NCBI GenBank assembly: GCA_035048495.1
Contig: CM068543.1
Coordinates: forward strand, 26,153,751 to 26,217,750
DNA length: 64,000 nt
DNA from: Euptelea pleiosperma
Taxonomy: Eukaryota; Streptophyta; Magnoliopsida; Ranunculales; Eupteleaceae
Reading direction: 5' to 3'
The notes below the pieces were generated by a model. That model ran no database searches, was not told the origin of the DNA, and worked only from the letters and a program-made list of their open reading frames with translations. Numbering within the stretch: position 1 is the stretch's first letter; each line of letters opens with the position of its first letter. This document shows, one piece after another, positions 51,401-58,285 of the stretch. Position numbers and translations under genes: made by a program.

Positions 51401-52081
51401 CTTGGCAATCCGAAGGTCCAACCTGATCTATCCCAAAAACTGTTGCATTTGCTTCTCTCTCTCTCTCTCATGAAACTTGATGAAAACTTTTGTAAGATCC
51501 TCGTTGATGGTATCCCAACAAGTTTTGTAGAACGCCGTTGTCGAGCCATCTGGTCTTGGTGCCTTGTCTTCATGAAGATCTTTAATAGCGTACATCACAC
51601 CATATTTATTTATAAGAATTAAATACATTGTTAACTTACGTCACACCATATTTAATTGAAAGACAGTCCAATACGTTTGAAGCAAAAGAAGCATCGCATA
51701 TATCTGCAAATTTATAGCTTGGACTCCTGAACTATGTAAGTTATATTTATTTCTCTCATTAGAAAAAGGAAAAGAAGAAAATATTGTGAGTTATTGAGGC
51801 AATGCTGGCATACTCGTTTCTTTGGCTTTGACATGTTGGTTTATGGGATAAGCTTGCTTTTTTGTTTGCTTAAATATGCAAAGCTTCCTTTGTACAAGTG
51901 GACTTATTGGAGATGATTTATATGTTTTGACTTTCCATGAAATTTTTATCAACTTACATTATTTCCAAAGAATGCTTGTGTTAATGGAAGCAATGCATGG
52001 CAACTTTTGCAGGTTCCACTAGAATTCAAGGAAGTTCTTGATAACACAATTGTTGCGGCGTTGTCTCATTCTGCTCTACTT
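14277..52081 (+). CDS. SWEETIE: SWEETIE / HEATR5-type HEAT-repeat protein, exons 1-11 (3' partial)
   Basis: Exons: 14277-14441, 14631-14838, 16067-16173, 29109-29345, 29464-29553, 29635-29722, 38494-38558, 39072-39176, 42277-42366, 42522-42602, 52013-52081. They sum to 1305 nt (435 codons) and every junction keeps frame. The N-terminus [18 protein letters not shown] and blocks such as [60 protein letters not shown] and [17 protein letters not shown] are HEAT-repeat helices typical of plant SWEETIE, the relative of animal HEATR5 (AP-1/clathrin-associated trafficking factor). In Arabidopsis, sweetie mutants have altered trehalose and starch metabolism and early senescence. The full protein is over 2000 aa, so most of the gene lies to the right. 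All exons are open with good splice sites, so the gene looks functional despite introns of 12.9, 8.8, 3.1, 9.4 and more than 11.9 kb. Confidence 0.95.
16443..16715 (+). mobile_element. 5'-truncated L1-type LINE 3' end
   Basis: Matches the 3' ends of the longer LINEs at 37436-37702 and 47935-48210: CTCAACATCAAGGGTTTG, a TTTTTTGAGGATTTCGTTTT block, a (T/C)CATCTTGACCTTTT-like segment, then AATAAATTCTACACTTATAAA and an A-rich tail. It lies in intron 3 just left of the Copia element. A poly-T/GATAAGTA start at about 16233 suggests another, minus-strand LINE tail beside it. Confidence 0.7.
16991..16995. repeat. Target-site duplication GTATG, left
   Basis: Five bases before the TGTTG end of the Copia LTR; repeated exactly at 23041-23045 after the CAACA end. 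This proves that 16996-23040 is one insertion. Confidence 0.95.
16996..17362 (-). repeat. Copia A 3' LTR
   Basis: Direct repeat of 22682-23040. It carries a GA tract (17036-17053) and two G-box motifs (CCACGTGG) about 45 bp apart near its inner end. Confidence 0.93.
17370..17902 (-). pseudogene. Copia A RNase H, with internal 119-bp tandem duplication
   Basis: Minus-strand motifs [50 protein letters not shown] and a [12 protein letters not shown] tail identify Copia RNase H. The block from [12 protein letters not shown] to [14 protein letters not shown] occurs twice because of the tandem duplication at 17480-17717, which shifts frame. Confidence 0.9.
17480..17717. repeat. 119-bp tandem duplication inside the RNase H region
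   Basis: Unit 1 is 17480-17598 and unit 2 is 17599-17717; both start CATAGGGTGT(A/G)CAAATCAATC and end GCTAATGGCCGCTTTG, with only a few differences. 119 is not a multiple of three, so the duplication breaks the frame. Confidence 0.92.
18172..19231 (-). pseudogene. Copia A reverse transcriptase
   Basis: The minus-strand frame at 19231-18410 has [89 protein letters not shown] and the catalytic YVDD. A frameshift right after YVDD moves the frame to 18438-18172 ([26 protein letters not shown]). The break in the catalytic region makes it non-functional. Confidence 0.93.
19247..20300 (-). pseudogene. Copia A integrase (GAG-pre-integrase and rve core)
   Basis: The HHCC zinc region is visible as [15 protein letters not shown]...[10 protein letters not shown]. 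The core retains [11 protein letters not shown] (second catalytic D) and [21 protein letters not shown] (E region). The C-terminal part has [19 protein letters not shown] and [16 protein letters not shown]. Frameshifts near 20050 and 19670 and stops interrupt it. Confidence 0.9.
20342..20710 (-). pseudogene. Copia A aspartic protease region
   Basis: Begins near the DSGAS-like active-site block (stop-interrupted at about 20690) and continues [40 protein letters not shown] and [20 protein letters not shown], the usual segment between the Copia protease and GAG-pre-integrase. Confidence 0.85.
20970..21788 (-). pseudogene. Copia A gag (UBN2-type) with degraded zinc knuckle
   Basis: Starts [20 protein letters not shown] and contains [40 protein letters not shown] and [20 protein letters not shown], typical of the gag-polypeptide/UBN2 family. 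A deletion replaces the usual VWESVSQ block (compare copy D at 26741), and a stop follows SRIF near 21255. The zinc knuckle reads [14 protein letters not shown], with its final Cys lost. Confidence 0.9.
21881..22480 (-). repeat. About 150-170-bp tandem repeats (4 units) in the Copia A 5' leader
   Basis: The motif G(G/A)(T/G)GCGGTTAGGGTAGAA-AGCCC recurs at 21881, 22053, 22203 and 22352. Each time it is followed by a CACGAATCTC-like block and an AACCGGAGA(T/C)CCGATGAT block. The repeats lie between the primer-binding site and gag. Confidence 0.8.
22670..22681 (-). other. Copia A primer-binding site (initiator Met tRNA type)
   Basis: The minus strand reads CGTATCAGAGC next to the end of the 5' LTR, close to the plant consensus TGGTATCAGAGC. 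Confidence 0.8.
22682..23040 (-). repeat. Copia A 5' LTR
   Basis: Direct repeat of 16996-17362, ending CAACA at 23040 and followed by GTATG (23041-23045). It likely holds the element promoter; TATTTATAAGTA at about 22822 is a possible TATA region on +, with no clear minus-strand equivalent. G-boxes occur near its outer end. Confidence 0.93.
23046..23654. other. SWEETIE intron 3 DNA between Copia A and the B/D compound
   Basis: Continuous with the sequence left of 16991 once Copia A is removed. Contains small frames only; no domain recognised. Confidence 0.6.
23660..24056 (-). pseudogene. Copia B protease region
   Basis: [21 protein letters not shown] followed by [36 protein letters not shown] and CIFQDLDTD. 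The DSGAS active-site motif is kept. The frame runs into unrelated sequence at the left truncation point. Confidence 0.88.
24423..25132 (-). pseudogene. Copia B gag
   Basis: Two frames, 25132-24767 and 24770-24423, with [60 protein letters not shown] and [21 protein letters not shown] small deletion at the junction removed the VWE...TYSQ block that copy C keeps. The downstream zinc knuckle is degraded ([14 protein letters not shown]). Confidence 0.9.
25941..26148 (-). repeat. Copia B 5' LTR
   Basis: About 208 bp, similar to the LTRs at 52897-53103 and 63417-63538: GGGGTATTTACAGAACAGCT, a TTATTTATATAAAAGGGG TATA region and an ACCCTAATCACCATTG end on the minus strand. Confidence 0.85.
26297..27065 (-). 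pseudogene. Copia D gag
   Basis: [20 protein letters not shown] then [40 protein letters not shown] and [21 protein letters not shown] frameshift lies near 26965 between the start and the main frame, and stops occur after VQILGRTPP. Confidence 0.9.
27656..28008 (-). repeat. Copia D 5' LTR
   Basis: TGTTGTAAACTAGATTGTCA...GATCCAACA. Same organisation as the Copia A LTR: GA-rich start, CTTAACC-type repeats, and two G-box motifs (CCACGTGG at about 27956; GCACGTGGG at about 27988). Confidence 0.85.
28338..28357. repeat. (GT)n microsatellite
   Basis: About ten GT units in SWEETIE intron 3. Confidence 0.9.
28716..28990 (-). mobile_element. Minus-strand LINE 3'-end fragment (probable)
   Basis: Starts with a T-rich stretch and GATAAGTAAGAAGTATATTA, the reverse complement of a plant L1 tail, followed by GGAAACCCCACAAAATACAA and GGAGAGCCTCGCAGGCACTC. 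The right limit is uncertain. Confidence 0.45.
29109..29722 (+). CDS. SWEETIE: SWEETIE exons 4-6 (residues 161-299)
   Basis: Exon 4 (29109-29345) begins after TTTCAG with [20 protein letters not shown] and ends in YCVK. Exon 5 (29464-29553) is [20 protein letters not shown] to NPDAQ. Exon 6 (29635-29722) starts [20 protein letters not shown] and ends in phase 1 (G|GTACCG). The exon 4 donor is GC (AAG|GCAGGT); the other sites are GT-AG. Confidence 0.94.
29346..29463 (+). other. SWEETIE: Non-canonical GC-AG intron of SWEETIE
   Basis: Reading YCVK|ALEDP across the junction requires the donor AAG|GCAGGT and acceptor CATTAG|GCTC. Using the nearby GTGTCA donor instead (exon ending GCA G) puts a stop directly downstream (G GCT CTT GAG becomes GGC TCT TGA). 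A GC-AG intron of 118 bp is therefore the only reading that keeps the frame. Confidence 0.8.
30547..30738 (-). mobile_element. tRNA-derived SINE-like repeat
   Basis: On the minus strand the head has an A-box-like GTTGGCCAGGACC and a near-perfect pol III B box (GGATTCGAATCCC) about 35 nt later. It ends in CACATGGTATCAAAAAATAA, an A-rich tail. This is the SINE layout; it does not fold as a tRNA because the acceptor and anticodon arms are missing. Target duplication not identified. Confidence 0.6.
32151..32167. repeat. LINE target-site duplication, left copy
   Basis: AATGTATACACCTAGTG here and AATGTATACACCTGGTG at 37703-37719, one mismatch, directly after the LINE A-tail. Confidence 0.9.
32479..32935 (+). 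repeat. 150-bp tandem triplication, in frame, inside the LINE endonuclease
   Basis: Units start GAGATGAAATTAGAGAAGGT at 32479, 32629 and 32779, exactly 150 bp (50 codons) apart, so each repeat keeps frame. Each encodes the block [15 protein letters not shown] ... ENLPSLG ... GGIVIIWD. The copies differ at only a few positions. Confidence 0.92.
33299..33713. mobile_element. hAT-like MITE, family B copy 1 (GGTTCCGGTT repeats)
   Basis: Perfect ends TAGGGGTGTCAA ... TTGACACCCCTA and 8-bp target duplication ACTGGGAG (33291-33298 and 33714-33721). It interrupts the LINE endonuclease codon series at SSHWE|DHFQG. The interior is dominated by variants of CGGTTCCGGTTCTTATCGG and their inverse. Confidence 0.93.
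35678..36099. mobile_element. hAT-like MITE, family B copy 2
   Basis: Same ends as copy 1 and the 8-bp duplication GGTAGGAG (35670-35677 and 36100-36107). Strongly similar to copy 1 throughout and in the same orientation. Inserted in LINE 1 downstream of the RT region. Confidence 0.93.
36167..36250 (+). mobile_element. Very short 5'-truncated LINE tail inside LINE 1
   Basis: About 84 bp ending CTTAATGAAATATACATATA plus a poly-A. It is flanked by GGTGGCCCGTATGT (36153) and GGTGGTCGTATG...TATGT (36251), the latter split by a later MITE. Confidence 0.7.
36262..36637. mobile_element. hAT-like MITE, family A copy 2
   Basis: CAAGGTTTAAAGG...TTTTTAAAACCATG with target duplication GTCGTATG (36254-36261 and 36638-36645). 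Closely matches the copy at 939-1333 but has lost an internal segment. It landed inside the target duplication of the LINE tail at 36167. Confidence 0.92.
38494..39176 (+). CDS. SWEETIE: SWEETIE exons 7-8 (residues 299-355)
   Basis: Exon 7 (38494-38558) after ATTGCAG completes a codon split with exon 6 ([20 protein letters not shown] to LQ) and ends CAG|GTAGAT. Exon 8 (39072-39176) is [20 protein letters not shown] to AHAL and ends CTG|GTATCG. Both are intact. The exon 6 to 7 gap is the 8.8-kb intron holding the foldback and LINE 1. Confidence 0.94.
40379..40875 (+). pseudogene. Copia F RNase H
   Basis: [81 protein letters not shown] and [20 protein letters not shown] are all readable. Stops at about 40566 and 40800 break the frame; the active-site residues of the D-E-D-D set appear to be partly present. 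Confidence 0.9.
40902..41090 (+). repeat. Copia F 3' LTR
   Basis: Starts TGTTGTCAGGGTGTAACC directly after the polypurine tract. It contains TATATAAATAGAAAGG (TATA box), a CT microsatellite (41047-41063) and AACCCTAACCTTAAATTCAA. The exact end is uncertain; a MITE follows at 41102. Confidence 0.75.
41102..41280. mobile_element. hAT-like MITE, family D (GAAATTTCGGC repeats)
   Basis: Ends CAAGGTTTTAAATTTCGG ... AAATTTAAAACATTG; 8-bp target duplication AATCTAAT (41094-41101 and 41281-41288). 179 bp, interior built of GAAATTTCGG/CCGAAATTT variants. It lies at the end of, or just past, the Copia F LTR. Confidence 0.93.
41781..41935 (+). pseudogene. Strongly decayed Copia RNase H tail (tentative)
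   Basis: Short pieces in shifting frames: [11 protein letters not shown] (compare NPVxHDRTKHI), REKVVIGE and DEQVADI. They appear in the order expected of a Copia RNase H C-terminus. No flanking element structure was seen. Confidence 0.4.
42277..42602 (+). CDS. SWEETIE: SWEETIE exons 9-10 (residues 356-412)
   Basis: Exon 9 (42277-42366) is [20 protein letters not shown] and following to GRQ, after TTGAAG and ending CAG|GTTTGC. Exon 10 (42522-42602) is [20 protein letters not shown] to LGE, ending GAG|GTGAGA. Both are in phase 0. Confidence 0.94.
42603..44649. other. SWEETIE intron 10, left part: no clear element
   Basis: AT-rich intron sequence. A stretch around 43020-43190 ends in an A-run after TTTAATGGAATACACTAATT and may be an old LINE tail. 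Otherwise nothing recognised. Confidence 0.5.
44650..44917. mobile_element. hAT-like MITE, family C copy 1 (left part, cut by a LINE)
   Basis: Starts CAAGGTTCTAAACTTCGACT like the copy at 56392. Its core (GATTTTTAAGGATATGATAA ... TAAGCAAGATTAATATTG) is the reverse complement of the core of that copy. It stops at about 44917 where LINE 2 begins; a matching bit (TCTCTTTTAGCCTTTTTGTT) resumes after the LINE A-tail at 48211. Confidence 0.75.
45060..48047 (+). pseudogene. LINE 2 ORF2 fragment (RT to C-terminus)
   Basis: RT blocks: [80 protein letters not shown], and a FADDTLYLS box after a stop at about 46213. Later [19 protein letters not shown] and [19 protein letters not shown]. Several stops and small deletions. 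The end ([20 protein letters not shown]) lies right of the MITE. Confidence 0.9.
47482..47756. mobile_element. hAT-like MITE, family E copy 1 (GATACGGACAC repeats)
   Basis: Terminal inverted repeats CTATGAT(A/G)CCCGGATAC (17 bp, one mismatch) and 8-bp duplication GTGGTCAG (47474-47481 and 47757-47764). Interior of GTATCCGTATCCGTG-type units and their inverse. Inserted in LINE 2. Confidence 0.92.
48364..48415. repeat. (GAAA)n microsatellite
   Basis: About a dozen GAAA units just downstream of LINE 2. Confidence 0.95.
48800..51640 (-). mobile_element. LINE 3, minus strand, 5'-truncated and decayed
   Basis: Reverse-strand pieces in the right order: [20 protein letters not shown] (51570), an [13 protein letters not shown] block (51280), [19 protein letters not shown] (51200), a polymerase-like QFANDTIVF box (50390) and a zf-RVT-like region (49600-48850). 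Multiple stops. A different L1 family from LINEs 1 and 2. The left end is uncertain. Confidence 0.75.
49117..49230. repeat. 57-bp tandem duplication in LINE 3
   Basis: AACACATTGTTTAGCATTTT...ATGATGCATCAATTC is repeated at 49117 and 49174 with a few differences. The unit is 19 codons long, so the frame is kept. Confidence 0.9.
51641..52012. other. SWEETIE intron 10, right end
   Basis: Ordinary AT-rich intron sequence ending CAACTTTTGCAG before exon 11. Nothing else seen. Confidence 0.6.
52013..52081 (+). CDS. SWEETIE: SWEETIE exon 11 (residues 413-435)
   Basis: [20 protein letters not shown] then ALL, in phase, ending CTT|GTAAGC. The family continues with a VRVEAALTLRALAEVDP-like exon, which is not in the remaining 11.9 kb, so intron 11 runs past the window end. 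Confidence 0.93.
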
Positions 52082-52896
52082 GTAAGCATTTGGTTGTGCT
52101 ATAAGATCCTTTTTTTCTTATAAATAACTGAATTGTATTGATTATGGTTGGATTCAAATATTGGGAAGAGAGTTTCTATGTGTGGGGAATTTTTATTTAC
52201 ACCCTCCTTTTCTAGGAGGTTCACAGTCTCTTTAGTCGTTCTTAACATATGACAAAAGATGAGGACCGCCCTCTTACAAGTTCCCTTATATGATTGATTA
52301 CATTAAATGTTTTCAAGGAGCTTCGTAAACGTATAGTGATGGAAGAGTCACCTTTGACCACTTAAGGAGCCTCCGTACAAAAAATCTTGAGGCCTTGGAG
52401 TAAATTGTTTTTTGATAAGTGCCTTGGAGTAAAACTTTGGCTTTTTCTTCATTGAAATTCGCAACTTCAATTGGATGCAACGCACCTTAAAAATCTTCCC
52501 ATGGTCATTTCTAAAGATCTGTCCAATTATGGCCAGGGTTTGAACACTTTGATCACTTCCATCAAAATTAAATTCAATCCAAGTTCTTGCTAGTTACATC
52601 CAACTTGGGTTGTAACTTAAATCTTCATCTTCTCTAGTCTTTTGGTCCTCCTCCTCCTCTTCCTCCTCATCATCATCATCATCCACCATCCAAGCATTGC
52701 ACTACTATTTGGGGGCAAGGTTTCAAATTTTGATTCGGTTAGCTTGGAAATCTCTATATATTTCAATCTATGTTGAAAATGCATTGAAATTTTTAGCAAT
52801 TATGAAAATCATGGAAAAATCATAGGAAATATGCATTTAAAACTTTTGGAAATGATAAATTAAGTATGAAACCACACTCATCATCATGGTTTTATT

Positions 52897-53103
52897 TGTT
52901 ATCAGATACGTATTTTCTACGTATTTAGCATAGTTTGGTTATTCTGTAAATACCCCTTTGACATAAGGGGTATACTTGTCTTTTGTAATAGCTCCTTTAT
53001 ATAAATAAGATTTATGGAGTCTTTGTGACCTACACAAGACATCGTTTTCTCCTCTCTCTCTCTCTTCTCTCTTTGACTACCTAACCCTAATCACCATTTC
53101 AAC
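52897..53103 (+). repeat. Copia C 5' LTR
   Basis: TGTTATCAGATACGTATTTT ... ACCCTAATCACCATTTCAA; TATATAAATAAG acts as a likely TATA box at about 52998. Matches 63417-63538 over its first 121 bp. Confidence 0.88.
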
Positions 53104-53799
53104 TTGGTATCAATGCTTAGATTTAAGATCCACAGCCGGAGGAGTTCTGATGTTCTATTGTACCGTAAGGCTGGCGTCGTAGGCCGTACGGACACACTTT
53201 TTGAGGTTTGGACACATTTTTCGAGGTAGGACATGCTTTTCGAGGTCTGTTAGAAATCTTTGAAACTCCTCATCTTGGTAGTTCTCTATTTTATAGGATT
53301 TAGGGTGTTTTTTTGAGAATTTTTTGGAGCCTCTATCATGGTGTTTTTGATGTTCTACCCGAATATTCAAAAAAATTGAGTTTTCTCTCTATCGCTTTGT
53401 CCGATTTGTTGGGTTTTTTTTCTTGGCCTTGTCGGTTGTTTTTGGTTCCCTACAATTTTAGGAACCCATCGGATCCATTCATATGTTGTTCCATGGAGGA
53501 TTGGAGTTTCGGTGAGGTGATCTTCACCCTATAGTTATCACCGGCTTCTTCGTTGGGTTTTTTCTTGCTGCTGCAATTTTCAGCATCACTTGAAACCCAT
53601 CTTAGGTTGTTTTTTTATTTTTTTTATCTTGTTGATGTTTAATCAATACTACTTGATGCATATTCTGCCTTGCATCCCTCTTTGAACTCTGCATCTCTCT
53701 TTTTCGGACCCTTTTGTTGCTTTTTTGGGCTTTGATTGCCTTGTTTTCGGTTCTCCAGCCTATGTGTGTGGTTTCTCTTGGTTCTTCATCCACCTAAAT

Positions 53800-54725
53800 A
53801 GCTATGACTATTCCGGGACATTCCCTCAAGGTCCAATGTGAGCTCGGAAGTTACCTCTAGAGGCACAGGAGGGTCTATGGTGCATCAATTGGCGTACTCC
53901 CCGGATTGCAGATCACTTTTGTCAAGCTTGATGGCACCACTATTTGGAATGGCACAGGCTGCCCGGTTATTTATTGGAGGCCGAGGGAAGCAGGGCCACC
54001 TTACTGGGGATACGACTGCACCTGCCAAGACTGATCCCACATATCGATAGTGGGAGACCGATGAACTTACAGTTATGTCATGGCTCCTCAACTCTATGCC
54101 GCAGGATATTAGCCGGAGCTTCTTATTCATGGTCACGGCTCAGGAGGTTTGGGAGACGACTAAGAAGACCTATTCTCAGACACAAAACATTGGCCGGGCC
54201 TACCAGTTGAAGCAGAGTATCTCCTGCTTAAGACAGGGGGAGAAGTCTTTAGCTGAGTACCACACCTCTATCCGTAGCATGTGGCAGGAGCTTGATTACT
54301 ACTATTCCTACCAGCCCCCACGCTCTGAGGACATTCTCCTGTATCAGTGACATGTGGAGAAGGGTCGGATTTTTGAGTTCCTCTCTGGACTCAATCCCTC
54401 GTATGAGCTTGCTCGGGTCCAGATCCTCAGTCGCAGGGTAGATCTTCCCTCTCTCAGCGAGATCCATTCCTATCTTCAAAGTAAGGAGAGCCGCCAGATA
54501 TCCCTCCTAGATGAGCATCTGGTTTCCGATCGATCAACACTTGCTAGCTCCTCTGCTCCTCTTGCCTACCAGCATCAGCAGTCTCAGAAGGGTTGCTCTC
54601 TTTAGCCTCCTGCTATGGCCGTGTCTTATGTTCCTACTGGTACGACTTCTGGGAAGTCTCAGAGGGAGAGGCCCAAGTGTGACTATTGCGGTAAGCTGGG
54701 GCATGTGAAGGATAGATGCTAGAAG
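53800..54725 (+). pseudogene. Copia C gag with zinc knuckle
   Basis: Frames in order: [60 protein letters not shown], then [20 protein letters not shown] and CDYCGKLGHVKDRC, a complete CX2CX4HX4C knuckle. Stops at about 54049, 54349 and 54604 and a frameshift near 53940. Confidence 0.9.
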
Positions 54726-54825
54726 CTCCATGGTCGCCCTAGCCAACCAGCATCCTCTGGGTCTTCTGGGGCTCATACTACTAGTTTGGATGCGTTCGTG
54801 TTCTTAGGATTCACAACTTAGTCCT

Positions 54826-55493
54826 TTGGTAGCTACTGCTAGTATTTCTGCTGCCGAGATTGCTACTCTCCGACGCTTGCTCAGTCAACTTGATGGTCCT
54901 TCTGCCACACCTTGGACCTCCTTTGCTCAGTCAGGTAACATTAGACCTGCCCATCATGTGTCCATACCTTCCTCTAGTCCCCCCTGGATCATTGATTCAG
55001 GGGCTTCGGAACACATGACGGTTATGTCTTCCCTATTTTCCACTTACTCTATTTGTTCAGGTAGGGATAAGGTTAAAACTGCAGACGACACCTTATCTTC
55101 TATATCTGGGAACGGGAATATCCTTCCCTTTCCTCAACTACCTTTATCTTCTGGTTGTTCAGGTCCTATGCCTCCTCAACTATCGCTGCTTACCTGACTA
55201 ACCGGATGCTTTTGCGTGCGCTCAACTTCCAGTCTCCGGTTCAGGTTCTTGCTCCTAGCTCGTCCTTGTTCCCTATCACACCTCGTATCTTTGAGTGTGT
55301 CTGCTTTGTTCACATTCTAGGTCCACATCGCAACAAGTTGGATCCTAAAGCTCTTAAGTATGTCTTCCTTGGTTACTCTCCTACTCACAAGGGCTACAAG
55401 TGTTATCACCCCTTGACAGGTTTTCACGGATGTCACAATTCCCGAGGAGACATTCTTTTTCTCCCCTACCTCTTTTCAGGGGGAGAGAAGTAG
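54826..55493 (+). pseudogene. Copia C protease fused by deletion to the integrase end
   Basis: [20 protein letters not shown] marks the protease active site. The frame then breaks at about 55160 from LPLSS directly into the late integrase region (TIAAYLTNRMLLRALNFQSP, IFECVCFVHILGPHRNKLDP). The zinc domain and catalytic core are absent. Confidence 0.9.
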
Positions 55494-55581
55494 TGAAGAG
55501 AGGTCCGATCTTTGTCCTCTTCCTACTGTATCTTTGACTCCTCCATTCCCGTTAGTCGTCGAGCGGCCTACTTAACCTACT

Positions 55582-57326
55582 ATGGTGTCTGATAGTGCTC
55601 CTGGGGCACAGGGGGAGCTTCAAGTCTATCGCAGAAGAGGGAAAGCCACTGTTGATCCAGGTCCAGTGGTTCCATCCTCGGATCCAGGTAACATCTCTTC
55701 CACCTCTGTTCCTTTCATTTCTTTTTCCACTGATGTGTGTGCTCTTGATCTTCCCATTGCTTTAAGAAAGGGCACCCGTAGTTGTACTCAACATCCCTTT
55801 AGCAACTTTGTCTGCTATAATGCCTTCTCTTTCTTACAAGGCGTTCATTACTTTTGTGGCCACTATCCCTATTCCCTTTTCTGTGGCAAAAGGGTTGGCA
55901 CATCCTAGATGGAAAACTGCTATGGTCGAGGAGATGCGTGCCTTAGACAAGAATAAGACATGGGAACTTGTTGATTTGCCAAAAGGCAAGAAGCCGGTTG
56001 GGTATAGATGGGTGTTCACTGTAAAGTATCAGACAGATGGGTCAGTTGAGAAGTACAAGGCTAGATTGGTAGCCAATGGGTACACTCAGACCTATGGGAT
56101 TGACTACGTGGAAACCTTTGCACCTGTGGCAAAAATGAACTCCATCAGGGTATTGTTGTCCTTGGCAACAAACTGAGCATGGCCTTTGCATCAGCTGGAT
56201 GTGAAGAATGCTTTTCTTTATGGTGATCTGCATGAAGAAGTTTATATGGTACCTCTTCTAGGATTCACCCCCCAGGAGATGGCAGCAAGGTGTGTCGACT
56301 GAGGAAAGCCCTCTATGGGCTTAAGCAATTTCCCAAAGCTTGGTTCGAGAGGTTCACTCTAGCAGTGAAGAAGTTGGGTTATACTCAAAGCCAAGGTTCT
56401 AAACTTCGACTTCGCCTTAGATTTCGGTCAGTTAAAATTCGGAATTAATTCGTGGAAGCTCAATTCGATTTAGAGAATTTCTATAAAAATTTGCCAACTT
56501 AGAGAATTTTAAAGATTTTTTGCCAAAATGAGTGAAACGATATTAATCTTGCTTAGGTTGCTCTAAATGGTTGTTTTTATGATATAATAAGTTATAAGTG
56601 TTTTATCATGCTTGTTTTCTCATATCCTTAAAAATCAATGTGTTTTACCAATGTTTTGGCAAAAATTCTCCCAATTTCTCTAAGTTAACTGTGTACTTTG
56701 AATTAAACGAATTAATTTGACGAATTTTTGGAATTTTTGTACTAAAAAGGCTAAACTTAGAGAAATTAGCCGAATTTTTACTGTTTACTTCGAATTAATT
56801 TGGCGAATTTTTGTAAATTTTTTAATTCATGTACACTTTAATTCGATCATTCAAAATTCGGAATTAATTCGGCTAATTTCGCCGAATTTTGTCGAATTTT
56901 AAAACCATGCTCAAAGCCAAGCCGATCACACCTTATTTGTGAAGCATCTAGGGAAGAGCACTACTGCCCTCATCGTCTATGTGGATGACATCATTCTGAC
57001 AGGGAATGATGCACAAGAGGTAACCAAGCTAAAGAATCATCTAGCAGGGGAATTTGAGACCAAGGATCTGGGGCTTCTCAAGTACTTTCTCGGCAAGATC
57101 CAGCTAAGGGATCTTCATCTCATAAAGGAAGTATGTGCTAGATCTATTGAAGGACTCTGGCAAGCTGGGAGCTATGCCAGTAGAGACTCCTATTGAGCAG
57201 AACCACCAGTTGGCCGACTCGAGTAGTATGCCTTTACAGAATGTAGGGGGTTTTCAGAGATTGGTTGGGAGGCTTGACTCGCCCAGACATTGCCTATGCA
57301 GTCAGTGTTATCAGCAGTCAGTATAT
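55582..57326 (+). pseudogene. Copia C reverse transcriptase (split by a MITE)
   Basis: [59 protein letters not shown] and [20 protein letters not shown] precede the MITE at 56392. After it come [20 protein letters not shown] and the intact catalytic YVDDIILTGND. A stop lies at about 56174 and frameshifts occur after 57080. Confidence 0.92.
56392..56909. mobile_element. hAT-like MITE, family C copy 2 (GAATTAATTCG repeats)
   Basis: Ends CAAGGTTCTAAACTTCGAC ... TTTTAAAACCATG with exact 8-bp duplication CTCAAAGC (56384-56391 and 56910-56917). 518 bp; arms are variants of CGGAATTAATTCG and the middle has a unique core (56540-56660). Inserted within the RT of Copia C. Confidence 0.93.
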
Positions 57327-58201
57327 TGAAAGCAAGGTTTTTCCGTGTCGTCGGATCGGAAACCATAGATTTCAACAATATTTGTAATTCCGGTTTACTT
57401 TAAATCCTGCAAAAATGCAGACTTTGTATAGCGATATGTCGGATGTCGAATCCGCACTCGGGGTTAGGGAACACAATTTATCGGAACATTAGAATAATAG
57501 AAAGCGCTTGAAAATATGGATGGAAGGGTGAGAGTGGTGATTAATGATTGAGATTTAAAATAATCTTTATGGAGAGATTTTTTTTTTTTGATAAGTAAAA
57601 TTAAATTAAAAGGCAAAAGCCAAAAGATAAAACCACATGGGAGGCTGGTCGAGCTGATAAGTAAAATAATCTTTTTGGAGAGATTTCTATTAACTAATTA
57701 ACATAACTAAAGAAAAATAAACACCATAAACGGAAAAGATAAACTTATTTATTAAAATAATGCAAATTACAATGCTTGAATCTAATTTATTCATAAAAGA
57801 AAATAAAACAAATAACCATCACTCTAGAAAGCATTATAAGAGAATAAATATAAAGAGAAAGAACAAGATTTTAGAGAGAGAAAATGAAAGAGAAGATAGA
57901 AAATGGAGATTTACCTTAGTGACTTACCAATGGAGAAGAGGTTTGCAAAGCCGTGTTCTTGCTGGTTTTTGGATGAGAACCGAACTAGGGAGAGGAGAGA
58001 GATAGAGAGGTTTAGAGAAGAAGGGGAGAGGGAACCCAGGGTTAGGTTGTGAGAGGGGGGAGAGAACCAAATTCTAAGGGAACCCTAGGTCTCTTATATA
58101 GATTTTAGGAGAAAGAGAGTGAGTCCATGTGAAGGTTTGTTGAGTTACAAGGGCCGTTGGATCTTGTAAGATCCAATGGTTGAGGGAGAGATCCCTTTCC
58201 T
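57327..58201 (-). repeat. Element E 3' LTR, partial, containing a LINE tail
   Basis: Matches 60685 to about 61455 nearly throughout, then stops at GAGATCCCTTTCCTT where the right LTR continues. Contains the 83-bp LINE tail at 57580-57662. Confidence 0.88.
57580..57662 (-). mobile_element. 83-bp truncated LINE tail with 23-bp target duplication
   Basis: Poly-T then GATAAGTAAAATTAAATTAA, flanked by AAAATAATCTTT(A/T)TGGAGAG-ATT at 57557-57579 and 57663-57685. The right LTR has the same sequence only once (about 60916), which confirms the insertion. Confidence 0.85.
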
Positions 58202-58285
58202 TATTTGGCAGTAAAGATATCTCGATTGCCTTAGAGACTGTATGCCTTAACCTCAATCATCACTTGTATACCACTCAAAAGTGAA

